A stretch of DNA of 64,000 nucleotides, taken from Deltaproteobacteria bacterium (GTDB taxonomy: Bacteria > Myxococcota > Kuafuiibacteriia > Kuafuiibacteriales > Kuafuiibacteriaceae). Shown here in pieces: positions 16,134 through 24,093 of the stretch (within the stretch, counting starts at the first letter, position 1; each line of letters begins with the position of its first letter). The translations under genes were made by a program, and so were the position numbers. A model generated the notes under the pieces. That model was given only the letters and a program-made list of their open reading frames with translations, ran no database searches and was not told the origin of the DNA. The stretch covers positions 1,550,001-1,614,000 of the forward strand of contig JADJBV010000001.1 in the NCBI GenBank assembly GCA_016703535.1. Direction: 5' to 3'.

Positions 16134-17861
16134 TCACGCCGAAAGGGGCAACCACAAGACGAAGCGGGTGCCTCGCCCGGCCTCGGAGTGGACCTCGATC
16201 CTGCCGCCGTGTTCGGTGATGATCCGCTCCACGATCGGTAGACCCAGACCCGTGCCTTCACTTTTGGTCGTGAAGTAGGGCGTGAAGATCTGGCTCTTGA
16301 CGTCGGCGGGCATGCCGGGGCCGTTGTCTTCCACCACCCAAGCGAGCCCGGGTTGACCGGCCCGCTCTTTGAGTTCGGCGTAGACCTGGACTCGGCCCTC
16401 GGGCCCGACCGCCTCCAAGGCGTTTTTGATCAGGTTGATCAAGGCCCGCTCCAGCTGCTGTCGGTCGAGGGGGAGCTCGGGCAAGTTCTGAGCGCCCGCC
16501 ACTTGGATCTCCACCGATGGTTGACCGTCAGGGGGATAAAGACCGGCCAAGTGCGCCAGGATCAGGTGAGGGGCGGTGGGGACCTTTTGGGGTGAAGGCA
16601 GTCGGGCGAAGTCGGAGAACTCGGCGACGATCCGGTTCAATGCCCGGACCTCTTCGAGCACGGTGCGGGTCGACTCCTCCACGATCTCGTCGAGCTTCGG
16701 GTGGCGGGCCCGGTAACTTTTGCGCAGGGTCTCCATGGTCATCTGAATCGGCGAAAGTGGGTTCTTGATCTCGTGGGCCACCCGCCGGGCGATCTGCTGC
16801 CAGGCCGCGACCCGTTCGGCCCGCAACAACTTCTCCCGGGACTCGCCGATCTCAGCGGTCATTTGGTTGAACACCTGGACCAAAGCGCCCACCTCGTCGG
16901 CGTTTCCTTCCTGGAGGCGCACCGAAAGATCTCCCCGACCGACCGCCCGGGCCGCGTCGGCCAACTCCAAGATGGGACGGGTCACCCGGCGCGACAACCA
17001 GGCCCCGCCCAACCAAGCGAGGCCCAAAGAGGCCAAGATCAAGGCCGCGCCCAAGCTGACGAAGATCCGACGAGCCGACTCGAGGCGCCCTCGAGGAATG
17101 CCGATCTCGATTCGGGTGTCGGCGCTTTCGTCGCCCGGAGCCCGTTCGACCAGGGTCCGGCCTTCGGGCAGAGGGGGCAAGGTCACGGCCCCGGTCTTGA
17201 CCGCCGCCACCTCTCCACCGGCCACCCGATCGGCCAGGCCGGGCGAGACCAAACGCAAAGAGGCTTGGGTCATGGAGGCCAAACTTTGCAGGCGGTGCCC
17301 ATCCAGCCGAACGCCGCCGTAGAGGTACAGCGCCTTTTGACCCGGCGGGCTTTCGATGGCCCGGGCCGCGACCAGCACGGGAACCAGCTGAGGCGGGTTG
17401 CCGGCGAGGTACTCGTGGATCACCCCCGAGCGGGCCCGGTCGATCGGCGCGCCCAACAAAAAGGCCGGGCCCGGATCACCAATGGCGCTGGGCAAATGGG
17501 CCGAGGAGATCAGGTGGCCGGCCTCCAGGCCCCGGGCCGCGACGATCCCCAACACCTCCAGGCCACTTTCGGCGGCCCGTTGGGCGGCCAATTCTTCGAA
17601 GGCGCTGGGATCTCGCTCCAGGGCCAAGATCAACTCTTCCACCCGCTCGGAGGCGGCGAAGCGATCGATCACCTCCGCGACTCGGCCTCGCTCCTCTTCC
17701 AACGCTCGCCGCAGCAGCCGGATGGTCTCGGCGGTGCGGACCTCGATCTCTTGGGCCAAAAGCCGGTCAATCACCACCACGGTCAAAGCCGCCAAGAGCA
17801 GACCGGGCAGGGCGGCGCCCAAAAAAAAGAGGGTCATTCGGGTGCGGAGCTTGAGGCTCAA
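16134..17861 (-). CDS. NtrY-like membrane sensor histidine kinase
   Basis: The 575-residue protein has an N-terminal membrane helix, an extracytoplasmic region of about 230 residues, a second helix (VSLGAALILASLGLAWLGG), a HAMP domain, the H-box VAHEIKNPLSP (His near residue 363), the N-box LINLIKNALEAV, the G1 box DNGPGMP and an F/G2 box ending YFTTKSEGTGLGL. The H-box sequence and layout match NtrY-type kinases. No response regulator is adjacent. Its ATG overlaps the stop of the binding-protein-like gene by four bases, suggesting that protein may shape its input. Confidence 0.9.
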   Translation of the reverse strand: MSLKLRTRMTLFFLGAALPGLLLAALTVVVIDRLLAQEIEVRTAETIRLLRRALEEERGRVAEVIDRFAASERVEELILALERDPSAFEELAAQRAAESGLEVLGIVAARGLEAGHLISSAHLPSAIGDPGPAFLLGAPIDRARSGVIHEYLAGNPPQLVPVLVAARAIESPPGQKALYLYGGVRLDGHRLQSLASMTQASLRLVSPGLADRVAGGEVAAVKTGAVTLPPLPEGRTLVERAPGDESADTRIEIGIPRGRLESARRIFVSLGAALILASLGLAWLGGAWLSRRVTRPILELADAARAVGRGDLSVRLQEGNADEVGALVQVFNQMTAEIGESREKLLRAERVAAWQQIARRVAHEIKNPLSPIQMTMETLRKSYRARHPKLDEIVEESTRTVLEEVRALNRIVAEFSDFARLPSPQKVPTAPHLILAHLAGLYPPDGQPSVEIQVAGAQNLPELPLDRQQLERALINLIKNALEAVGPEGRVQVYAELKERAGQPGLAWVVEDNGPGMPADVKSQIFTPYFTTKSEGTGLGLPIVERIITEHGGRIEVHSEAGRGTRFVLWLPLSA

Positions 17862-19222
17862 GGCGACTCCAAAAAGTGGGCGTCGGCAAAGTGCAAGCTG
17901 GCTTGCGAACCCGACTCCACCCCCAAGAGATCGGCGCGGATCCCCACCGCGGCCCGACGCACTGCGATCGGGATCAAGCCGGTGTTGCGGCGCAGGTCGC
18001 GCTCCATGGACTCCAGCAAGATCTGCTGCTGGTTTTTGGTGGCGCCCAAGAAGTTGGTCAGAACCTCTTTCGTGAACGGCGGCTCACGGCCGTGGCGGCG
18101 CGACACCGACAACAGGCTGCTCAACCGATCGATCGGGTCCGCTTCGGGCCCGGCCCAACACGGCTCCCAATCCAGCAGCAGGCCACCCGGGGGCCCGTCT
18201 TCGCGCTGAAGGGTCACGGTGATGCCCCGCCGCAAGAGATCCAGCTGAAGCCGCTCCAAAAACCGGAGGGGTACGGGGGCGTCTTTGGGGACCCGCAGGG
18301 TCAGCTGGGCGCCGGGGGGGATCGGAGGCGAAGTTTCGGGCGGCCGGTCTTCGGCGACGCCGTCGAGCCGGCTGGTGGCCTTGGTCCCTTCGCCGAAAAA
18401 ACGATCGACCCAACGGGCCCGATCCAGGAGTCCACTCAAGAGGTCATGGTGGGCCGCCTGATCCAGGCCCCGCAGCGGCCGAGCGCCCGCGTCCAACACC
18501 AAAACCTCGAGGGGCGCGGCCACCGCCGAACCCTTGGGGCTGGCGCCGAACAACACCGTGGCCTCACCCCGGCGGAGCAAGGAGACCACGCCGGCCCGGG
18601 AGGCCAAACGGCGCCAGGTGAGGGCGTCGAGGAAGGGACGGCCATCCCGGTGCGCCAAAAACGGATCGAGCCGCCACACGCCGTTCGGCGCCGACCCGAC
18701 CTGAAAGGGACCGCTGCCGATCCGGCCCGGACCACGATCGAAGTGGAGGAGCAGTGAGGGGCTGGCCAGGGCCCGATCGATCCCTTCGAAGGGCGCCAAG
18801 GTGGTCAAGACGATCGCCCGATCTTTCGGGTGGGCCACGACCCCCTGCGCGAACCACAGGCCACGGTTCAGCTCGGCCGCCAGCGCCTCGGCCACCAAGG
18901 CCGGCTCCAGGTCGCGGCCATCATGGAGCACGACGCCACTTTTGATCGGGATGGTGGTGGTCAGGCCTTCGATGATCGGCGGCCCGGCGGCCAACACCGG
19001 CTCCACTTGGCCCTCCGAGTTGAAGCGATAGAGGGGCTCATACACCGCCGCTCGCAGGCTGAACTCAGCCAAACTCAAGGGCTCATCGGACCCGAGCTCC
19101 AGCCGGCCACCAAGCACGTAGGTCACCACCTCTCCCCCCGGGGGGATCGGCGGGGCGGCCTGGGCGACGTTGGCGAGCCCTCCCACCCAAAGCAGCCCCA
19201 GCGGCGCCATCGGCCACCTCAT
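17858..19222 (-). CDS. Exported protein resembling a family 5 (oligopeptide/nickel type) binding protein
   Basis: The 454-residue product from ATG 19222 has a signal peptide (APLGLLWVGGLANVAQA). It shows pieces of the SBP_bac_5 pattern: early AVYEPLYRFN, WFAQGVVAHPKDRAIVLTT, then IGSGPFQVG and WRLDPF in the place of the usual GTGPY motif. It is shorter than typical family 5 proteins (about 500-550 residues) and no ABC permease or ATPase is near. It is sandwiched between a propeller-like gene and a sensor kinase gene by four-base overlaps, so a sensory rather than transport role is plausible. Confidence 0.6.
   Translation of the reverse strand: MRWPMAPLGLLWVGGLANVAQAAPPIPPGGEVVTYVLGGRLELGSDEPLSLAEFSLRAAVYEPLYRFNSEGQVEPVLAAGPPIIEGLTTTIPIKSGVVLHDGRDLEPALVAEALAAELNRGLWFAQGVVAHPKDRAIVLTTLAPFEGIDRALASPSLLLHFDRGPGRIGSGPFQVGSAPNGVWRLDPFLAHRDGRPFLDALTWRRLASRAGVVSLLRRGEATVLFGASPKGSAVAAPLEVLVLDAGARPLRGLDQAAHHDLLSGLLDRARWVDRFFGEGTKATSRLDGVAEDRPPETSPPIPPGAQLTLRVPKDAPVPLRFLERLQLDLLRRGITVTLQREDGPPGGLLLDWEPCWAGPEADPIDRLSSLLSVSRRHGREPPFTKEVLTNFLGATKNQQQILLESMERDLRRNTGLIPIAVRRAAVGIRADLLGVESGSQASLHFADAHFLESP
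17893..17906. repeat. GCAAG-N4-CTTGC hairpin word, copy 3 (loop CTGG)
   Basis: Located in the last codons of the binding-protein-like gene, 32 bases from the start of the histidine kinase gene that follows on the same strand. Confidence 0.5.
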
Positions 19223-20541
19223 GGCAGCTCCAAGGGGGCCCAATAGTAGGCGGCGCCCCGGGGCCCGCGATCGACCGCCCAGATCGCCGACCAACGATCG
19301 GCGGCGAAGTGGCCCAAGGCCCCGGCCAACACCGGCCCGTCCAAGGGGCGACGTTCTTTGCTGCCCGCCAGGCCGACCCGCTCTTCGCCCCGCAACGGGC
19401 TGCTGACGATCAACAGCTCGGCGCCGTTGATGCGTCGGCTGCACCACCCGAGGCCACTTTGTTCTTGGGTGGGCCGAGGGGTGAGTTGGTGATCGAAGCT
19501 CGACAACCTGAGCTCAGGGCCCAGGCCCAAGATCGGGCCCGGCGGCTCGTTTCCGGGGGCGCTGGCCCCGGCCTGAAAGAGTGGGCCGGGCAGGGGCGCC
19601 GCGTCCAGGGTGCCGTCGGCGTTGACCCAGGCCCAACTGCCGTAGCGGTGGCGACCTTGATCCGGCAGGCCCACCAACCAACGGGCCGCCACTTTGGCGA
19701 TTGGGATGCCGGGCAGAGGCCCCAGGGTCCGGAAGCGCAACTTGGCCCCGCTGTTCGGATCGAAGACCACCCGGCCGCCGTCCTTCAGCCGGCCGTGGCC
19801 GAAGCCGAGCAAGAGCCCACCGTCGCTGGGGCCGGCGCAGACCACGTTGGCCAAAGGCGCCCGGGTCGGGCGGGCCGCCTTCTCTTTGGCGGACAGGTCC
19901 AGCTCGGCCACCGTCTCCAGGCGCCCTCGATCCAGGCGGTAGGCGACCAGCCGAAACTCCTCGAGGGCGAACAACCACTCGGGGCCGCCCCCGGGGCCAC
20001 AGGCCGCCAAGGCCCAAGCGGGTTGGGGGGTGGTGCCGAGGGGCGCAGGCACCCCGAGCCGAGCGGTGGTGGAGGAGGGCGAAGGTGGAGGCTCGACCGG
20101 CGGCGTGCCTTGGCCTCCTTCGGTGGGCCAGCGGATCACGTAGCGGGCCGAGCTCCACCGTTGTTCCACGCCGGTGTTCCACAACCCCGGGTCGATCCGG
20201 GTCCAGTGGGCCACCCCCCCGTCCGCGCCTTCGGGCCCCAACGAGAGCCGCCACTCGACGCCCAGCTCCACCAACTGGCGATCGTCACCGACCCCGTTCA
20301 CCACCCGATGCCCCCGGGCCAACAGCAGCTCGGTCAGGGCCTGGGCCAGCTGGGGCCAGGGCGGCGGCGCGTCCAAGGGCAAGGTCACCACCAGGTCCGT
20401 CGGATCACCGCTGAGGATCCCCAAGCCGAGGCCGTCGTAGATGGCTTGGGCGACCCCGCTGGGTTCGGGGGGCGGCGCCGCGCCCAAACACCAAAGCGCC
20501 GACCCGAGCAGAGCGGCGGGGCGCCCTCCTCGACACTTCAC
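19219..20541 (-). CDS. Exported hypothetical protein with propeller-like repeats
   Basis: The 440-residue protein has a probable signal peptide (ALLGSALWCLGAA). Residues 20-130 form an N-terminal domain with GDPTDLVVTLPLD and a helix-strand pattern. A Pro/Ser-rich linker (PPVEPPPSPSS) leads to strand-rich repeats with recurrent short blocks such as EWLFALEEFRLVAYRLD, GGRVVFDPNSGAKL and SWAWVNADGTLDAAPLPG, resembling a beta-propeller. No enzymatic motif is visible. It is coupled by four-base overlaps to the genes on either side. Confidence 0.6.
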   Translation of the reverse strand: MKCRGGRPAALLGSALWCLGAAPPPEPSGVAQAIYDGLGLGILSGDPTDLVVTLPLDAPPPWPQLAQALTELLLARGHRVVNGVGDDRQLVELGVEWRLSLGPEGADGGVAHWTRIDPGLWNTGVEQRWSSARYVIRWPTEGGQGTPPVEPPPSPSSTTARLGVPAPLGTTPQPAWALAACGPGGGPEWLFALEEFRLVAYRLDRGRLETVAELDLSAKEKAARPTRAPLANVVCAGPSDGGLLLGFGHGRLKDGGRVVFDPNSGAKLRFRTLGPLPGIPIAKVAARWLVGLPDQGRHRYGSWAWVNADGTLDAAPLPGPLFQAGASAPGNEPPGPILGLGPELRLSSFDHQLTPRPTQEQSGLGWCSRRINGAELLIVSSPLRGEERVGLAGSKERRPLDGPVLAGALGHFAADRWSAIWAVDRGPRGAAYYWAPLELP

Positions 20542-21359
20542 GGGGCCGCCTTGATCACCAAGGCCGAATAGACGACGCCGGCCTCATCCCAATGGATGGC
20601 CCCCTCGGGCCGGTTGAGGTGCAGACCGGTCGAGGGCCCGCCGTCCAGGTTGAGGGCCGCGGTGAAGGCCAAGTGGGCGCCAATTTTCCCCACGCCTTCG
20701 AGGCCGAGCAGGCGCTGCAGCTCGAAGAGCGTCGGGCCGCTGGTGATGCCCGCGTCTTCATCGTAGGTCACCGCCAAGGCCAGTCGCCCCCGGCCATCCC
20801 GGCCCAACACCGTCCGGTTGGCCCGAGCCCCATCGTCGGAGCGGATCCCGGGTTCGCCGTCGGGTTCGATGACCCGGGGCCCGGCTTGGATCGCCAAGGC
20901 CCAGGACCCAGGCGCCGCTTGGGCCATGACGTCCCGACGCACCAGCCGGACCTCGGGGCCTTCGACCACCAAAACCCCGCTGCCCGCCGAGCCCCCCTCC
21001 TTGATCAAGGGGCTCAACGTCTTGCCCTGGACGTGGAGCAGGCCGGTGGGCCGCCAGTCTTTGGTGAAGTAGCCGGCGTTGACCACCAGCAGGGCGTCGT
21101 CGTTCAGCTCCGACAAGGCCTGTCGTTTGGCGTTGATCAAAAGGTCCAGGGTGATCGCCGTCGGTTCGGCGTAGACGACCGCCAGCCGCCCGATCGGGCT
21201 GCTCCCGCGCTGAAGTTCGGCGGTCAACAACTCCAGGCCGGGGCCCAGGACCTCACTCCTCGGGCCCGCGATCGACAGGCCCGACTGCGGGGGCGGAGCG
21301 CTGGCCGGCCGCGCGCAAGCGCAGAGGAGCAGCGCCAAGGCGGCCCGGCCACTACTCAT
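20538..21359 (-). CDS. Phosphodiester glycosidase-like (NAGPA/DUF2233) lipoprotein
   Basis: The 273-residue protein has a short lipoprotein-like leader (ALALLLCAC) and the hallmarks of the NAGPA/DUF2233 fold: VVNAGYF near residue 95, GLLHVQGK, a central NRTVLGRDG and the late ALNLDGGPSTGL. Members cleave phosphodiester glycosides, and bacterial relatives act on envelope glycans. It overlaps the PBP1A gene by eight bases, which fits a role in cell-wall or envelope polysaccharide processing. The exact substrate is unknown. Confidence 0.8.
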   Translation of the reverse strand: MSSGRAALALLLCACARPASAPPPQSGLSIAGPRSEVLGPGLELLTAELQRGSSPIGRLAVVYAEPTAITLDLLINAKRQALSELNDDALLVVNAGYFTKDWRPTGLLHVQGKTLSPLIKEGGSAGSGVLVVEGPEVRLVRRDVMAQAAPGSWALAIQAGPRVIEPDGEPGIRSDDGARANRTVLGRDGRGRLALAVTYDEDAGITSGPTLFELQRLLGLEGVGKIGAHLAFTAALNLDGGPSTGLHLNRPEGAIHWDEAGVVYSALVIKAAP

Positions 21360-23898
21360 AGTCCTCCCAAGCGGCCCGATCGGCGGGGCGGCCGCTGTCG
21401 TAGACCTCGGTGGGTTCGGTGCCGCTCAAGAATGGTTCGCTCCGGGCGCCTTTGACGTCGGGGGTGGCCAACTTCCCAGTCACCGGATCGACCAACGCGA
21501 AGACGATGCCGCTCGGCGCGGTGAAGTCCCGGACCGGCACCCCTTGGGTCGCGACGGTCATCAGGTCGAGCCAGATCGGGATCGCGGCCCGGCCGCCGGT
21601 CTCTTGGGGCCCCAGCGGATCGTTGTTGTCGAAGCCGACCCAAACGCCGGCGACCAGATCGGGGGTGTAGCCGATGAACCAGGCGTTGCGCGACTCGTTG
21701 GTGGTGCCCGTTTTGCCGGCCACCGGGCGATTCAGGACCTTGACCCGCTGGGCGGTGCCGTCTTCCACCACCGACTGCATCAAGCTGGTCACCTGGTAGG
21801 CGACCTCGGCGGACATCGCGGTCTTGGCCTCTCGTTTGGACTCGAAGAGCACCTCACCGCCCGGCGCCACCACCTTCTGGATGAAGATCGGAGTCACGAG
21901 TTCGCCGCCGCTGGCCAAGGTCGCGTAGGCGTTGGTCATCTCCAGGGGCGTGACGTCGCCCGAACCCAAGGCCAAGGTCAGGTTGCGCGGCAGGGGGCTG
22001 TCGATGCCCACCCGCTTGGCCAGGTCGAGCACCGGATCCACGCCCAACTTGTCGATCAACTCGACCGAACAGATGTTCTTGGAGAGGGTCAAGGCGGTGC
22101 GCAGGCTCAGATCACCGTCGAAGGTCTTGCCGTAGTTTTCGGGCTTCCACGAGCGCCCGGTGAAGGGATCGCGATAGACCCGCGGCGCGTCCAGGCAACG
22201 GCTGACCGGGGTGAAGGACTTGCTCTCGAAGGCCGCGCCGTACACGAAGGGCTTGAAGGTCGAGCCGGCCTGGCGCCGCGCCTGGATGGCCCGGTTGAAG
22301 GTCCCCGCGCCGACGCCGTAGCCGCCAACCAAGGCCCGGACCTCTCGGGAGAGGGGCTCGATGGCCACCAAGGCGGCCTCGACCTTGGGCGTCTGATCGA
22401 GGACCCCGAAGTAGTGGGGCACTTCACCGCTGGCGCCAGGTTTGAGGGCCGTGGTCCGGACCCGGACGATGTCGCCCAGGCTCAACACTTCGCTCGGGCT
22501 GTTGGGGCGCCGAGTGGTCTTGGTGATGTTGAAGGGGCGGGCCCAACCGAGGCCGGTGCGCAACGGCAAGTGAACTTGCGCGCCGCCCAAGGAGACCAAC
22601 ACCTCCTTGCCCGAGTCATCGACCTTGATCACCAGCCCGGCGAAGCTGCTGCTGGGGCGCAGGCGACGAAAGCGGGCGTGCTCCATGATCGCTTCAGGTT
22701 CCGGTGGGGTCCGCACCTCCTCCAGCTTGGAGAGATCGAAGATCAAAGGGGCGCCGGTGGAGGTTTCGGTCTTGGGGCGGATCTCCAGGAGCCGAGCCTC
22801 GAGCAGGCTCAACAAGTTGCGGCTTTGATCCCGCTCCAACTTCTGAATGGGCCCGCGCCAGCCCTGCCGTTTGTCCAGCTCGAGCAGGCCCCGCCTCACC
22901 GCCTCTTCGGCGGCCCGCTGCAGCAGGGGATCGAGCCCGGTGTAGACCGAAAGGCCGCCGCTTTCGGCCCGCTCTTTCCCGACCAACTCGTCCAATTGCA
23001 AGCGAACTTGCGCCGCGTAGTGGTTGTTGCTGTCCAGATCGGCCTCGGTGGAGCGCCAGTCGAGATCGAGGGGGGAGGCCAAGGCCGCTTGATAGGTGGC
23101 CTCGTCGATCCGATTGAGCTCCCGCATCCGGCCGAGCACGTAGGCGCGCCGCTTCAGCGCTCGTTCTGGGTGCCGGTAGGGATCGTGGCCGTTGGGCGAC
23201 TGCGGCAGGCCGGCCAACAAGGCGGCCTCTTCGACCGTCAAGCGCGACACGTCTTTGCCAAAATAAACTCGGGCCGCCTCTTGGATGCCGTAGGCGCTGT
23301 GCCCGAAGTAGATCTGGTTCAAGTACAAAAAGAGGATGTCCTTCTTCTCCAGCGCCTCCTCCAGGCGTTTGGTCAGGATCATCTCGCGCAACTTCCGGGT
23401 GTACGTCTTTTCGGGATCGAGGAAGAAGGTCTTCACCGTTTGTTGGGTCACCGTGGAGGCGCCGCAGACCTTACGACCCGAGAGGGTGTTCTTCACGAAA
23501 CAACGAGCGATGCCCAGGTAGTCGAGGCCTTGGTGGTTGAAGAAGTCCGAGTCTTCGGCCGACAGGACCGCGTCGATCATCACCTGGGGCACCCGATCGT
23601 AGGCCACCACCGTCCGTCGCTCTTTGGCGAAGCGGGCCACCACTTGGCCTCGGGCGCCGTAGACCATGGTCGCTTGGTGGGGCTGGTAGTCGGCCAGGGT
23701 CCGGATCTCCGGCAGATCGCCGGCCAACACCAAGATCGCCAAGAAGAGGCCCAAGGCCGCGACGATGGCCGCCAAGAGGCTGAAGAGGGCCAGCCGGGTC
23801 AGCCAGCGACGGATCCGTCCCGTGGGGCGTTCGGCCGGGGTCGTGGGGACCGTCGGCTCGTTGATTAGGGTCGGGTCTTCCATCGAGCGGGTCCGCAT
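21352..23898 (-). CDS. mrcA: Class A penicillin-binding protein 1A (bifunctional)
   Basis: The 848-residue protein has a cytoplasmic tail, one membrane helix (LALFSLLAAIVAALGLFLAI), a glycosyltransferase domain (AEDSDFFNHQGLD, GASTVTQQTVKTFFL, FLYLNQIYFG), an inserted OB-like domain and a transpeptidase domain with SxxK in GSTFKPF, SKN in LTLSKNICS and KTG in AGKTGTTNES. It polymerises and crosslinks peptidoglycan. The start MRTRSMEDP was preferred, but MEDP five codons later is also possible. It heads a five-gene minus-strand operon and diverges from a kinase gene. Confidence 0.93.
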   Translation of the reverse strand: MRTRSMEDPTLINEPTVPTTPAERPTGRIRRWLTRLALFSLLAAIVAALGLFLAILVLAGDLPEIRTLADYQPHQATMVYGARGQVVARFAKERRTVVAYDRVPQVMIDAVLSAEDSDFFNHQGLDYLGIARCFVKNTLSGRKVCGASTVTQQTVKTFFLDPEKTYTRKLREMILTKRLEEALEKKDILFLYLNQIYFGHSAYGIQEAARVYFGKDVSRLTVEEAALLAGLPQSPNGHDPYRHPERALKRRAYVLGRMRELNRIDEATYQAALASPLDLDWRSTEADLDSNNHYAAQVRLQLDELVGKERAESGGLSVYTGLDPLLQRAAEEAVRRGLLELDKRQGWRGPIQKLERDQSRNLLSLLEARLLEIRPKTETSTGAPLIFDLSKLEEVRTPPEPEAIMEHARFRRLRPSSSFAGLVIKVDDSGKEVLVSLGGAQVHLPLRTGLGWARPFNITKTTRRPNSPSEVLSLGDIVRVRTTALKPGASGEVPHYFGVLDQTPKVEAALVAIEPLSREVRALVGGYGVGAGTFNRAIQARRQAGSTFKPFVYGAAFESKSFTPVSRCLDAPRVYRDPFTGRSWKPENYGKTFDGDLSLRTALTLSKNICSVELIDKLGVDPVLDLAKRVGIDSPLPRNLTLALGSGDVTPLEMTNAYATLASGGELVTPIFIQKVVAPGGEVLFESKREAKTAMSAEVAYQVTSLMQSVVEDGTAQRVKVLNRPVAGKTGTTNESRNAWFIGYTPDLVAGVWVGFDNNDPLGPQETGGRAAIPIWLDLMTVATQGVPVRDFTAPSGIVFALVDPVTGKLATPDVKGARSEPFLSGTEPTEVYDSGRPADRAAWEDYE
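22566..22579. repeat. GCAAG-N4-CTTGC hairpin word, copy 4 (loop TGAA)
   Basis: Inside the PBP1A gene. It differs from copies 1 and 5 by one loop base. Confidence 0.55.
22998..23011. repeat. GCAAG-N4-CTTGC hairpin word, copy 5 (loop CGAA)
   Basis: Inside the PBP1A gene, 432 bases from copy 4. All 14 bases, and the T before them, are identical to copy 1 in xseA. Confidence 0.6.
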
Positions 23899-24093
23899 CG
23901 TCCCAAGGGACGAAGCAAGGAGCGTACTTCGGCTCGGGCTCCATCCAAACACTCAAGACTCCTGGGGACAATCCAGGTTCGGCGCCGGCCGGTGGTCGGG
24001 GCCACCCTGCCGCCCCGGGTGAAAACGGCCCGGATGCCGGGGGAGGGTTGGCTTTTTGCGGTCGACTGGCGTGACCTGTACTACAGGGGACTC

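Noticed and set aside
23898..23913. TCGTCCC-AA-GGGACGA palindrome at the PBP1A start; similar short palindromes at 24075-24087, 40792-40805 and 41437-41452 near the starts of a kinase gene, fur and the E1 gene
   Set aside because: They sit at translation starts and look like operators or ribosome-site hairpins. However, with this base composition I expect on the order of 100 inverted repeats with six-base arms and short loops in 64 kb, so several near starts are likely by chance. The four do not share a sequence.
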